From positions 1 to 64,000 of the forward strand of contig JAHDXO010000045.1 of NCBI GenBank assembly GCA_023382975.1: a DNA stretch of 64,000 nucleotides, in the 5' to 3' direction. This DNA is from Pirellulaceae bacterium (GTDB lineage Bacteria > Planctomycetota > Planctomycetia > Pirellulales > Pirellulaceae). Under the pieces are notes generated by a model, which made no database searches, was not told the DNA's origin, and saw nothing but the letters and a program-made list of their open reading frames with translations. A program made the translations under genes and the position numbers. Shown here piece after piece: positions 38,444-47,380 of the stretch (its first letter is position 1; the number at the start of each line of letters is the position of its first letter).

Positions 38444-39550
38444 TCAAGATCTCGGTGGTTCGCGCATCGTCAAGCCGATCAGGCAACACGCGATCAAACC
38501 AATCACGACCGCCGCCGGGCCGTAGATCCCAGGACCGGCGGGAGTACTGGCGAGCGAGAAGTTGTGGGCGAATCCGGCACCGACCAGCATTCCCAACGCG
38601 AAAACCGCGGCATCGCCGTCGCCTTCACCGGCCAGTACCAACTGTCGGCCGGGGCAGCCGCCGGCCAAGGTGAAGGCCAAGCCGGACAAGACCATGCCGC
38701 CGATATTCCACAGCCAGTTCGTGTGAGCGATCGGCTGGCCGGCGAAACCTGCCTTGAACTGGCCCAGCAGCAGATTGGTCGCCAGCGCTGCGACGACCAA
38801 TGCCACCACGCCGTTCAACAAATGCGAATCCCGCATCAGGATCATGTCGCGCAACGCCCCCACGGTGCAGAACCGGCTGCGCTGGGCCATGAACCCAACC
38901 AGCAGACCAACCGTCAGGGAAAGCCAGACGGCGGCATGTTGACTGCCGGGACCGGTCTCGGAAACGAAGATGGGACCGACCGGTGCGCCCGCCGCATCGC
39001 GCCCGAAAGAAATCGGAAACAGCAGAACGATCAGCAAAGCGACGGTCAGCACCGGCAGCATCCAGCCCAACGCCGGCGATGCCGGACGATTGCGGCCCAA
39101 GCTGAATCCCGCTCGCAGGAAGGCAACGCCCGCAGCAATGCCCGCGGCCAAACCGGCAATCCCCACCGCCGCATTCCAGTCGCCGCCGCCCAGTCGCAGG
39201 TAGGCGCGCCATGGACAACCGAGGAATACCAGCGCCCCAATCATGGCGCACACGCCCAGCAGGAAACGGGCCAGCGGCGCCGATCCAGTCCGCGCCCGGA
39301 ACTCGCGGAAGATCCACGCCGCGACCAGTGATCCCAACACGAGACCGATGATTTCAGGCCGGATGTACTGAACTGCAGCGGCGCGGTGCAGCCCGAGCGA
39401 TCCGGCGATATCGCGGATGAAACATGCGGCGCAAACACCCATATTGCCCGGGTTTCCGAAGCGAACCAGCAGCGGCCCGAGCACCCCCACGGCCACGCCG
39501 GTCACAATCGGCCCCCATCGCGAGGTAAACAATCGGATTAGAAAACTCAT
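38444..39550 (-). CDS. yedE: YedE-family putative selenium/thiosulfate transporter
   Basis: 368 residues with about nine to ten membrane helices. GGAGGAATTATG gives the start. It has two YeeE/YedE halves: cysteine motifs NMGVCAACFIRDIAG and FLGCPWRAYLRLGGGDWNA in the first, and SRFCTVGALRDMILMRD and LAGGCPGRQLVLAGEGD in the second. This pattern matches the YedE putative selenium transporter (TIGR04112), tied by others to selenium traits. It heads the operon and should import a reduced Se or S species across the inner membrane. Confidence 0.88.
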   Translation of the reverse strand: MSFLIRLFTSRWGPIVTGVAVGVLGPLLVRFGNPGNMGVCAACFIRDIAGSLGLHRAAAVQYIRPEIIGLVLGSLVAAWIFREFRARTGSAPLARFLLGVCAMIGALVFLGCPWRAYLRLGGGDWNAAVGIAGLAAGIAAGVAFLRAGFSLGRNRPASPALGWMLPVLTVALLIVLLFPISFGRDAAGAPVGPIFVSETGPGSQHAAVWLSLTVGLLVGFMAQRSRFCTVGALRDMILMRDSHLLNGVVALVVAALATNLLLGQFKAGFAGQPIAHTNWLWNIGGMVLSGLAFTLAGGCPGRQLVLAGEGDGDAAVFALGMLVGAGFAHNFSLASTPAGPGIYGPAAVVIGLIACCLIGLTMREPPRS

Positions 39551-39772
39551 AATTCCTCCGCGAAAACGGCCCCAAAAGCGCCGGTTTGCTCCCTGCATCC
39601 GATTTTGCCAGCGCCGGTCGACGATGTCGAGGCTTTGCCGACGAACGATGGGCAATTCGCAAAACGCCTCGCTTCCGCTAGAATTCCCCGGCGTCGAATC
39701 ACAGGTTTATGAAAGACGTGCGGCAGCCTGCCCCCTCCCGCGGGTGCGGTCGCATCCAAAGAAAGGCGATTC

Positions 39773-41692
39773 ATGTTGGAAGAACGATATTCGGAAATGT
39801 CATTGCCGGACGAGTTGAAGGCATTGCTGGCGGCCTGCCCCAGCTTCTGCGTGCCGCGGGACCGCAAGACGTTGCTGCAACTGGCCATGGGCAATGATCC
39901 GGAAGCGGACACGTTCGAAGTGGCGTACGAGGTTCCCGACAAGGGACGGGTCGTCGAGGCGGTCGTCACGCGGTGCCGGAACGGCCTGTCGGTCAACTAC
40001 ACCGAGGCCTACATGCGCCGCCGCGACCCCGACTGTATGGTGATCGCGGACGATCAACCCTCGGATAAGCCTCAATTCGAAGACCGTTTCGGCGCACCGT
40101 TCGAGTCGCTTCGCCAAGAGACGCTCGATTGGCTTGCGACCCAAGAGCTGATCCTGTTGCCGCTGTACACGGGCGGAAGGGAGTTCGGATACCCAACGTT
40201 GCTGGTCTGTCCCAAGAATGCCGCGTTCTTCTGCGGAGCCCTGGCTGATCTGCAGGAAATGCTGCCCGCGAAGAAGGTCTCTTTGGATTTCAGTCCGCAA
40301 GCGATCCTCTACATTGCGCCACCCTTCCGGCACACCCATTGCCAGGGCCGTCAGGTGGTCGTCCACAACCGGCAGGCCGAAGTGCATGAGATCTTCGCGT
40401 ACAACCTGTACCCCGGCCCGAGCGCCAAGAAGGGCGCCTACGGCGTTCTGATCCACCAGGGCGAACAAGAGGGCTGGCTGACCGCGCACGCTTCGACCGT
40501 TCAAGTCGTGACTCCGTATGACAATGTCGTGACGATTTTGCACGAAGGCGCCAGCGGCGGCGGGAAGAGCGAGATGCTCGAACCGGTGCATCGCGAGCCG
40601 GACGGGCAAGTCCTGTTGGGCCGCAATCTGGTCACGGGCGAGCGACGGCTGCTGTCGCTGCCGCGGGCCTGCGAGTTGCGTCCTGTGTCGGACGATATGG
40701 CGTTGTGCCACCCCTCGCTGCAGAGTTCGGGCGGCAAGTTGGTCGTGATGGACGCGGAGAACGCTTGGTTCCTGCGGTTGAACCATATCACGCGCTACGG
40801 CACGGATCCGTACTGGGAATCGCTGTGCTGCCATCCGAAAGAGCCGCTGTTGATGTTGAATATGGACGGCAAACCGAACGCGACGGCGTTGATTTGGGAG
40901 CATATCCACGACGAGCCGGGTAAGCCGTGCCCAAATCCACGGATCATCATGCCGCGGCGTCTGGTGCCGGGCGTCGTCGACGATCCGGTGGCCGTGGATC
41001 AACGCAGCTTTGGCGTGCGCACCCCCCCAACCACGCGCGAGCAGCCGAATTACGGGATCTTCGGGATTCTGCACATCCTGCCGCCCGCCCTGGCTTGGCT
41101 GTGGCGCCTGGTGGCGCCGCGGGGCCATGCCAATCCGAGCATCACCGAATCGGAGAAGATGAGCAGCGAGGGAGTAGGCTCGTTCTGGCCGTTTGCGACG
41201 GGGCGGCGAGTAACGCAGGCCAACCTGTTGTTGCGGCAGATCCAGCAGACGCCGCAGACCCGCTACATTCTGGTTCCCAACCAGCACATCGGCGCTTGGG
41301 AAACCGGGTTTGTCCCGCAATGGCTGGCGCGCGAGTACATGGCCCGCCGCGGTTCGGCCCGCTTCCGCCACGACCAATTGGTTCCGGCCCGCTGCCCCTT
41401 GCTAGGCTACGCCATGCGGTCCATGCAAATCGAAGGCACGTTGATCCCGCACTGGTTCCTGGAGGTTCACACTCAGCCCGAAGTGGGCGAGGACGGCTAC
41501 GATGCCGGCGCCAAGCTGCTGTACGACTTCTTCCGGCGCGAGTTGCCGCAGTACCTGGAAGAAGACCTCGACCCGCTGGGACGGCACATTATCAGGAGCT
41601 GTCTGGACAACGGCAATCTGGCGGATTACGAAAGCCTGTTGCCGCAGGAAGTCTTCGTCGAAGACACGGTCGTAACCCGCCGCCGATTTTAG
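39773..41692 (+). CDS. DUF4914-like protein with PEPCK-type ATP-binding loop
   Basis: 639 residues. AAAGGCG precedes the ATG. The central part has HEGASGGGKSEML (about 260-272), a kinase-1a-type P-loop like that of PEP carboxykinase and HPr kinase, flanked by FHGALADLQEML-type and GTDPYWESLCCHPKEPLLMLNMDGKPN segments. I believe this is the DUF4914 family; the assignment is from memory of the motifs. Possible role as a metabolic kinase or carboxykinase is inference. Divergent from yedE. Confidence 0.65.
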   Translation: MLEERYSEMSLPDELKALLAACPSFCVPRDRKTLLQLAMGNDPEADTFEVAYEVPDKGRVVEAVVTRCRNGLSVNYTEAYMRRRDPDCMVIADDQPSDKPQFEDRFGAPFESLRQETLDWLATQELILLPLYTGGREFGYPTLLVCPKNAAFFCGALADLQEMLPAKKVSLDFSPQAILYIAPPFRHTHCQGRQVVVHNRQAEVHEIFAYNLYPGPSAKKGAYGVLIHQGEQEGWLTAHASTVQVVTPYDNVVTILHEGASGGGKSEMLEPVHREPDGQVLLGRNLVTGERRLLSLPRACELRPVSDDMALCHPSLQSSGGKLVVMDAENAWFLRLNHITRYGTDPYWESLCCHPKEPLLMLNMDGKPNATALIWEHIHDEPGKPCPNPRIIMPRRLVPGVVDDPVAVDQRSFGVRTPPTTREQPNYGIFGILHILPPALAWLWRLVAPRGHANPSITESEKMSSEGVGSFWPFATGRRVTQANLLLRQIQQTPQTRYILVPNQHIGAWETGFVPQWLAREYMARRGSARFRHDQLVPARCPLLGYAMRSMQIEGTLIPHWFLEVHTQPEVGEDGYDAGAKLLYDFFRRELPQYLEEDLDPLGRHIIRSCLDNGNLADYESLLPQEVFVEDTVVTRRRF

Positions 41693-41730
41693 ACGGCCGT
41701 TTGTGCTTTCCCTTGCGGCGAATCAAGACA

Positions 41731-42750
41731 TTAGCCCCGCGCCGCCCGGATCATCGCACGGAGGTTTTCGGGCGGCGCGGTAGGCGGGATGGCGCAGCCG
41801 GCGTTCAGGATGAATCGCGGCGTGTCGGCGAACACGGCGAGCAATTCGCGGGTCTTCCGTTCGACCTCGGCGGGCGTGCCGAACGTCAGGACGCCGCTGG
41901 GGTCCAGATTGCCGAGAAACACCGTGCGGTCGTTCATCCGGTCGTGAGCCAGCCGCACGTCGGTCTTGTAGTCGATCTCCAACCCGTCGGCCCCGGTGGC
42001 CACCATGTCGTCCAGGATCGGATCGGTCCGGCCGCAGATGTGCAGCACGTAGGGCAGCCCCAGTTCGTGAGCGACGGCCGCCAATCGCTGCTCGTACGAC
42101 TGGGCAAAGCGGCGATAGAAGTCCGGCGAAATGATCTCCGGCCCGGCCGGGCTGTCTCCGTTGGAAACCATCTGCGCCCCGCTCGACGCCACCAAGCGCA
42201 CGAATTGACTGCTGGCTTCGGTGCAGTATTCCAAGAGCCGCAGCACATGCTCGCGATGCTCGTCGTCCAGCAGATCCATCATCCACTGAGCGGGCGTGCG
42301 CATCATGCTGGCCAAGGAGAACGGCGCCTGATCGCAATTGCCCCGCAGGTAGATTTCGCCCCGGAAGTAATCCGCCAAGATGCGAGTGGCTTCCAGCCAG
42401 ATCTGCACGCGTGGATGCCGGGCGATGTCTGGAGGCGGCAGGTCGTCCACCGCCTCCAGCGTGGCCAAGCAGCCGCTGTGGCAACGGGCCGGGTCGTCCT
42501 CGGGCAGGTCCGTCGGAACGCCCACCGCCTCGGCCAGCGTCGCGGTATCCACATCGACCAGCACGCCGTCGTAGCCGTAGGTCTCGACGGCGCGAATGAA
42601 CGAGCTGGCGATGCACTGCGGATCGGAGCGAAACTCCCGCATCGTGTAACCGGCCTCGCGCGCCGCATGCATGAAATTGTGCAACAGCACCGGGACCCGA
42701 TCCGGCCACCGCCCCTGCATCACCGCCTCGATCCGCTGGTATCCGTTCAT
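41731..42750 (-). CDS. uroporphyrinogen decarboxylase-family protein, methyltransferase-like (MtaA/CmuA type)
   Basis: 339 residues. GGAGGACCG precedes the ATG at 42750. The TIM-barrel URO-D fold is visible (N-terminal PDRVPVLLHNFMHA, VRLVASSGAQMVSNGDSPAG). The zinc-site residues of the MtaA/MtbA/CmuA branch are present: HICG and, later, NAGCAIPPTAPPENL. In that branch, methyl groups move from corrinoid proteins to coenzyme M or a related thiol; true HemE lacks this site. A corrinoid partner is not nearby, so the substrate is unknown. Confidence 0.85.
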   Translation of the reverse strand: MNGYQRIEAVMQGRWPDRVPVLLHNFMHAAREAGYTMREFRSDPQCIASSFIRAVETYGYDGVLVDVDTATLAEAVGVPTDLPEDDPARCHSGCLATLEAVDDLPPPDIARHPRVQIWLEATRILADYFRGEIYLRGNCDQAPFSLASMMRTPAQWMMDLLDDEHREHVLRLLEYCTEASSQFVRLVASSGAQMVSNGDSPAGPEIISPDFYRRFAQSYEQRLAAVAHELGLPYVLHICGRTDPILDDMVATGADGLEIDYKTDVRLAHDRMNDRTVFLGNLDPSGVLTFGTPAEVERKTRELLAVFADTPRFILNAGCAIPPTAPPENLRAMIRAARG

Positions 42751-42841
42751 CGGTCCTCCAACTCTGTGAAACACGTGATCGGCTCCGGACAAGAACACCT
42801 GATGCCTGTCCCATTTTCACAAATTCAAGTCGCGCCGACAG

Positions 42842-43249
42842 TCAAGGCAAGTACAAGCGGCCTGTTCCGCGCAGCACGTCGACGTCGATGAGAACATCAA
42901 AAAGGCGCGCCACAACCAACGCAGCGTATTGCGCGTCGCGTCCGATCCGGTCGGGGTCCGCCAAAGTGAGCACCGGGAGTGCGTCCACGGTATTGTGACG
43001 GCGGATGGTCGCTTCCAACGAACTGGACCCCTCCGAGTTGCGGTTGCCGGTGATCAGGATCACTTGGTTGCTTTGGCACGTGTGCCAGACCGTTGCGTCG
43101 GTCGAGTCTCCGCTCAAGCCAAGATCCTCGAACGTGCAAAGCTTGCATTGGAGGTCGCGCCACAATTCCTCCCAGACGGCCGACTGACAAATATCGATCA
43201 CGCGTCTGACATGCCCTTGAACGTCGTTGTCGGACATGATTCGCAGCAT
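42842..43249 (-). CDS. DUF5615-like PIN-like toxin candidate
   Basis: 135 residues from ATG 43249. The pattern RIMSDNDVQGHVRRVI ... TFEDLGL ... TVWHTCQSNQVILITGNRN resembles the DUF5615/Mut7-C-like PIN family, whose members pair with DUF433. The acidic residues of the PIN-like site (SDND) are present. The start is nine bases after the DUF433 stop. Probably the nuclease half of a type II toxin-antitoxin module; inferred from context. Confidence 0.65.
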   Translation of the reverse strand: MLRIMSDNDVQGHVRRVIDICQSAVWEELWRDLQCKLCTFEDLGLSGDSTDATVWHTCQSNQVILITGNRNSEGSSSLEATIRRHNTVDALPVLTLADPDRIGRDAQYAALVVARLFDVLIDVDVLRGTGRLYLP

Positions 43250-43258
43250 GTTTGTCGA

Positions 43259-43576
43259 TCAGTTGCTTGCCGCATGTTGGTGCGACAGATGAGCTTTCAC
43301 TTTGTCCCGGTTCGCGCGCAGCAATGCTTCCACGTGCGGCGGGTTGCCTGTTTGTATTCGCGCTAAGATCCGCTCGTACTCCGCGTTTACGACATCCGAG
43401 TGCGCGTGGATGTAGTCGATGGCCGCCTGGACTTGTTGCGACGACAGATTCAGCATGGCAGCAATCCAATCCTGCGTGCGGCCAGCGCGCAGATAATCAA
43501 GCACGGTATACACCGTGATCCGGGTTCCCGCGATCTTGGGACCATCGCCGCGATCAACGATCCGAGGCTCGGTCAC
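43259..43576 (-). CDS. DUF433 antitoxin-like protein
   Basis: 105 residues. GPKIAGTRITVYTVLDYLRAGRTQDWIAAMLNLSSQQVQAAIDYIHAH is the DUF433 signature with its winged-helix-like DNA-binding region. A ~35-residue charged tail follows. First gene of the pair with the DUF5615-like protein. Likely autoregulates the promoter in the ~155-bp gap upstream. Confidence 0.88.
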   Translation of the reverse strand: MTEPRIVDRGDGPKIAGTRITVYTVLDYLRAGRTQDWIAAMLNLSSQQVQAAIDYIHAHSDVVNAEYERILARIQTGNPPHVEALLRANRDKVKAHLSHQHAASN

Positions 43577-43732
43577 ATTTCACCTCTGCAACTCGAGTTG
43601 CGTAAAGTCCAGCCACTCTGGGCCAATTTTACCGTGGAAGCTCCGCTACGTCGACTACGCAATCCGCCAAATCTGCACATCGTTTGGCGTCCGCATTGGT
43701 CATGTAACAGCTATTGCATCCAAGGTGTTGCG

Positions 43733-44161
43733 TCAGAATTCTGTTTTCGCCATCGTGCAGGCGAAGTCGAAACGGACGGCCAGTTTGCCGTTGCAGCGGA
43801 CGGTCGCCTGCATGTAGAAGGCGTCGGCCAGGCGTTCGTTCAAGCGGACTTCCATCTCGACCGTCTCCCCTGGGCGGACCATGCGTTTGAATTTGACGTC
43901 GTTCATCCGCGCGGCGACCGGGACGCCTTCGCCGTCCTGCATCTGGGCGGACAACAGGATCGCGCCGGTTTGCATCGCGGCCTCGCACAGGATTACGCCC
44001 GGCACCAGGGGGTAGTCCGGGTAGTGGCCCTGGAAGAAGAACTCGTCGTCCCGGAAGGTCTTGCGGCCGATGATCGAACGCTCGTCGCGCTGAACGATTT
44101 CGTCGACCAGCAGCATCGGCGAACGGTGAGGGATAGCGGCTTCGATAGCTTCTCGGTTCAT
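43733..44161 (-). CDS. FabZ-like 3-hydroxyacyl-ACP dehydratase
   Basis: 142 residues. The hotdog dehydratase signature is complete: IPHRSPMLLVDEI, the catalytic His in FQGHYPDYPLVPGV and the Glu in CEAAMQTGAILL. It dehydrates beta-hydroxyacyl-ACP to enoyl-ACP. The ATG follows the flavoprotein stop directly, so it is cotranscribed with the KS-ACP-desaturase cluster rather than with the usual lipid A genes of fabZ. That makes it a pathway-specific dehydratase, by inference. Confidence 0.88.
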   Translation of the reverse strand: MNREAIEAAIPHRSPMLLVDEIVQRDERSIIGRKTFRDDEFFFQGHYPDYPLVPGVILCEAAMQTGAILLSAQMQDGEGVPVAARMNDVKFKRMVRPGETVEMEVRLNERLADAFYMQATVRCNGKLAVRFDFACTMAKTEF

Positions 44162-45616
44162 TCAGGGTGCCTCTGCGGGTTGCGGTGCCGAAGGTGCGGA
44201 TGCGGACATCAGCCGGGCGTCGATGTCGTTGGCCACGATCACGCCGTAGTTGATGGCGCCCAGCCAGCCGGACATGATGATCCCGACGCTGCCGGCGTGG
44301 TACAGCCCGCCGATCTGTTCGGGCAGCGCCCGGCTGATCGCCAAGCCCTCGAACTTGGTGCCGAAGCTGGCGCCGGCCAGGTGCCGGGTATAGTGTTCGA
44401 AGGTCTGCGGCGTGGCGGCCTCGAGGTGCGCGATCCGCTCCCGGCAGTTGGGGACGTATTTTTCCAGGGCGTCCAGCGTGGTCTCGATCAAGTCCTGTTT
44501 GCGGGCTTCGTATTCTTCCGCGGGCAGATTGGCCCAGTCCTCGTAGCGGGCGTTGGTGCTCGAGACGATCGCATAGCGAGGTTCGGCGTGGGGCCGCATC
44601 CGCGGGTAGTAGAACGAAAAGGTGCGGCTGGTGATGTCGCGGCTCAGCAGCAGATCCGTGCGGAACTCGCGGGCCGTCGAGCTGAACAGCAGATCGCCCG
44701 TCGATTCGTCGATCTGCTCGCCCGGCTTCAGCGCCATGTAGACCTGGGTGCTCGAGGTATTCAGCCGCACGGCGCGGGCCTCGTCCAGGAACGCGGGGTC
44801 GAAATTCCTTTCGCCGACCATCCGGAAGATCGTCGAGCGAAGATTGGCGTTGGAGATCACGGCCCGCGTGCCGATCGTCCGTCCGTTGACTTGGACACCG
44901 CTGACTTGCCCGTGTTCGACCAAAATCTTCTCGACGTTGCAGCGGATGCGCACGTCGACTCCGTTGCGCAGCAGTTCCTGATGCATCAACTGGACCAGCC
45001 GGTCCGTGCCGCCCTCGAAGATGTACACGCCCTTGGACATGAAGTTGGAAAACACGATCCCGTAGGTGATCGCGGGATCTTCCAGCGTCGAACCGTTGGC
45101 GTAGACGATCGGCTCCATCAGCAGGCGGACGACGTCGTCGCGGCCCGGGAAGAACCGCTCGAACAACTGGCCGACGGTCAACTTCTGGTCGTCGTAGAAG
45201 TTCATGCCGCGAGCCGTGTCGAAGAACTGCTGAACCGTCTCGGCGGCGATGCCAAACCGCTCGACCAGCAACTGCGAGAAATCGTCGCGGTCGTAGGTCG
45301 TCGTCAGCGAGAACATCGGGTTGTCGAAGCGGATGTATTTCAGTTGGACGATGCGGTCGGCGATCTCGCGGTTCCAGTAGCGCCGGCAGCTCTTGATCAT
45401 GCCGACCGGAAATCCGTGCAGCGAGATATCGAAAATGTGGCCGCCGGGCCGCTTGAACCAGGTGGCCAGCCCGCCCAGCTTGTAGTGCTGTTCGAGCAGC
45501 AGGACCGAGTACCCGGCTCGCCCCAGCACGTTGGCCGCGGTCAGGCCGCCCAGTCCGGCGCCGATCACGATGACGTCGTAGCGGTCGCGGGCATCTTTCA
45601 GAAAGTCTTTCGGCAT
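44162..45616 (-). CDS. phytoene-desaturase-like FAD oxidoreductase (second)
   Basis: 484 residues. The Rossmann FAD motif is VIGAGLGGLTAANVLGRAG (18-36) with LLLEQHYKLGGLA, as in CrtI/CrtISO-type desaturases and isomerases. The C-terminus has GLYHAGSVGIIMSGWLGAINYGVI. Unlike true carotenoid genes there is no phytoene synthase nearby, and it sits with ACP and FabZ, so an acyl or polyene substrate is plausible. It lies ten bases after the first such gene. Confidence 0.85.
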   Translation of the reverse strand: MPKDFLKDARDRYDVIVIGAGLGGLTAANVLGRAGYSVLLLEQHYKLGGLATWFKRPGGHIFDISLHGFPVGMIKSCRRYWNREIADRIVQLKYIRFDNPMFSLTTTYDRDDFSQLLVERFGIAAETVQQFFDTARGMNFYDDQKLTVGQLFERFFPGRDDVVRLLMEPIVYANGSTLEDPAITYGIVFSNFMSKGVYIFEGGTDRLVQLMHQELLRNGVDVRIRCNVEKILVEHGQVSGVQVNGRTIGTRAVISNANLRSTIFRMVGERNFDPAFLDEARAVRLNTSSTQVYMALKPGEQIDESTGDLLFSSTAREFRTDLLLSRDITSRTFSFYYPRMRPHAEPRYAIVSSTNARYEDWANLPAEEYEARKQDLIETTLDALEKYVPNCRERIAHLEAATPQTFEHYTRHLAGASFGTKFEGLAISRALPEQIGGLYHAGSVGIIMSGWLGAINYGVIVANDIDARLMSASAPSAPQPAEAP

Positions 45617-45625
45617 GGCAGGGCG

Positions 45626-47014
45626 CTAGTCCTTCAAGCAGTGCTGGTTGGCGATCGAAATCCCGCTGACGATCGCTCCGATGATTCCCACGAACCCTTG
45701 GTCGGTGCCGCACAGGAACAGGTTCTTCAGGTGCGTCGTGCCGTCCAATCGCTTTTCCGGCGCCCCGTACACCGCGCCGTTGTCGTGCCAGGTGAAGCGG
45801 CGGATGGTGTTGGGCGTGAACATGTCCGTGTCGATCACGTGCGCACGGAAATCGGGCATGAAGCGGACGGCCGACGCGGCCATGCAATCGTACCAGTGCA
45901 GTTTCTCCAAGCGGTATTGCTCCTCGTTCAACGTCGTCCAGCGGTCGAAGCTGGCCAGCGAGGTGATCCGGATGACGCCATCGGGCAACTGGCCGTCGGA
46001 TGGATCGTAGGCGTAGTTGTTCGGAGAACAGACGACGCCGGTACGCATGTCGCACAAGCCCTCGCGCGGCGTCTGCCAGTGGAATTTGTCCGAGTCGTTG
46101 TAGAACACGATCGTCCGGTCGTGGCCCAGTTCCGCGGGCTGTTTGTCGAGGATCGAGATCGATTCCACAAAGGACAGTTGTCCCGCCAGGTCGGTTTCGA
46201 CTCGCGTGATGTCCTCGCACAACCGCATCGTCTCGACGAACCCCGCCGACGAAAGAACCCGGCGGGCCGCGATCTGCTGGCCATCGTCCAGCACCACGCC
46301 CGTGGCGCGGCCGTCCTCGACGACGATCCGGTTGACGCCGCTGCGCAGACGCAGTTCGCCGCCGAGCGACCGGAACCGCTTCACCAGGTTCCGCAGGATC
46401 GGGCGGACGCCGCGGAAAGGCCGCGCGAAGCCTTCCAGGAAAATGCTGCGGAACATGATGCAGAATTGGCCAAAGGCCATGTCTCGCTCGCGCGCGTTCC
46501 CGTACCACATCAGCGGGCAGAGCAGCATCTCGATCAGCAGCGGGTCGCGGAGCGTCCGCCCCAACACCTCGCGGGCCGACATGTTGAAATGCTCCTGCTG
46601 CAGGTCGTCGTAGTCGACCAGCTCGCGCAGCAGTTGCTGAAAGCGGTCCTTTTCGCGCGGAAACCGCGCGGCGATCTCGGCCTCCAGCAACCGGATGTCG
46701 TTGCCGAAACGCAACTCGACGCCCGGAAACCGGATCGCGGAACCGATCTGGGGCGCCAGGGTGAAATCCTCCCAGCGGAAACGCAGTTGCCGCAACAGAC
46801 GAGCGAACGGGCCGCGTTTGGCGCCTTTCGGAGTGAAGTTCGTCACGGCGTGCAGGCCCACGTCGTAGTCGCGTCCGCGCAGCCGGTAGAACGAGTTCAG
46901 CCCGCCGATCGTGTAGTGGCGTTCCAGAATGCAGACCCGCTGGTCGTAGTAGGCCAAGCGGATGCCGGCCGCCAGCCCCGACATTCCCGCGCCGATGATG
47001 ATCGTGTCGTACAT
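45626..47014 (-). CDS. phytoene-desaturase-like FAD oxidoreductase (first)
   Basis: 462 residues. FAD motif IIGAGMSGLAAGIRLAY (6-22) then CILERHYTIGGLNSF. The C-terminal FLCGTDQGFVGIIGAIVSGI is typical of the amine-oxidase/CrtI fold. It is diverged from its neighbour, so the pair is not a recent duplication. Together they could desaturate or isomerise a carrier-bound chain. It lies downstream of the acyl carrier protein, with a palindromic repeat in the 75-bp gap. Confidence 0.85.
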   Translation of the reverse strand: MYDTIIIGAGMSGLAAGIRLAYYDQRVCILERHYTIGGLNSFYRLRGRDYDVGLHAVTNFTPKGAKRGPFARLLRQLRFRWEDFTLAPQIGSAIRFPGVELRFGNDIRLLEAEIAARFPREKDRFQQLLRELVDYDDLQQEHFNMSAREVLGRTLRDPLLIEMLLCPLMWYGNARERDMAFGQFCIMFRSIFLEGFARPFRGVRPILRNLVKRFRSLGGELRLRSGVNRIVVEDGRATGVVLDDGQQIAARRVLSSAGFVETMRLCEDITRVETDLAGQLSFVESISILDKQPAELGHDRTIVFYNDSDKFHWQTPREGLCDMRTGVVCSPNNYAYDPSDGQLPDGVIRITSLASFDRWTTLNEEQYRLEKLHWYDCMAASAVRFMPDFRAHVIDTDMFTPNTIRRFTWHDNGAVYGAPEKRLDGTTHLKNLFLCGTDQGFVGIIGAIVSGISIANQHCLKD

Positions 47015-47017
47015 CGC

Positions 47018-47042
47018 GTAGACGAATTCGTAGGAATTCGGA
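47018..47042 (+). repeat. short palindromic repeat, copy 4 (variant)
   Basis: Reads GTAGACGAATTC-GTAG-GAATTCGG; both GAATTC arms are kept with a changed loop. Directly upstream of the first desaturase start, in the operon gap. Confidence 0.75.
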
Positions 47043-47052
47043 GACCCTCCCG

Positions 47053-47072
47053 CGGTTCGTGAGAATTCGGAG
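47053..47072 (+). repeat. short palindromic repeat, copy 5 (partial)
   Basis: Reads GGTTC-GTGA-GAATTCGGA; the left arm is degraded. Same family as the neighbouring copy. Confidence 0.65.
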
Positions 47073-47089
47073 ATCCCGCGTCGGCCCGC

Positions 47090-47341
47090 CTACAGATCCT
47101 TCATCAACGGCGCCAAATACTGAACGGTGCTGGACATGCTGGCCAGTTGCGCATAATCCTCCTCGGGAATCTGGACCCGGTGCCGTTTGCGCAGCTCCAT
47201 GACGATGTCCAGAAAGTCCATGCTGTCCATCTCCAACTGCTCGCGGAAAGACACTTCGTCATCCAGGTTGCTGAGGTCTTCGTCCGGAGCGATGCTCTCC
47301 AGGATGTCCAGTACCTCCGCACGAATATCGGCGGGCGTCAT
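47090..47341 (-). CDS. acyl carrier protein of the KS-desaturase cluster
   Basis: 83 residues. The phosphopantetheine serine is in LEMDSMDFLDIVMEL (DSM motif) and the helix pattern is that of an acyl carrier protein (IRAEVLDILESIAPDEDL). It lies between the ketosynthase and the first desaturase and probably carries the growing chain for this operon, not general fatty-acid synthesis. Confidence 0.92.
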   Translation of the reverse strand: MTPADIRAEVLDILESIAPDEDLSNLDDEVSFREQLEMDSMDFLDIVMELRKRHRVQIPEEDYAQLASMSSTVQYLAPLMKDL

Positions 47342-47380
47342 GCTGCGTTGCCTCCGTCTTTGATTTCAGGTTTGCGGCCC

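Noticed and set aside
43400..47062. 1220-residue open frame on the plus strand, antisense to the desaturase cluster
   Set aside because: Mirror of real genes with FAD and ACP motifs on the other strand; high-GC codon bias creates such frames. Composition (V/Q/R/H-rich) is typical of shadows.
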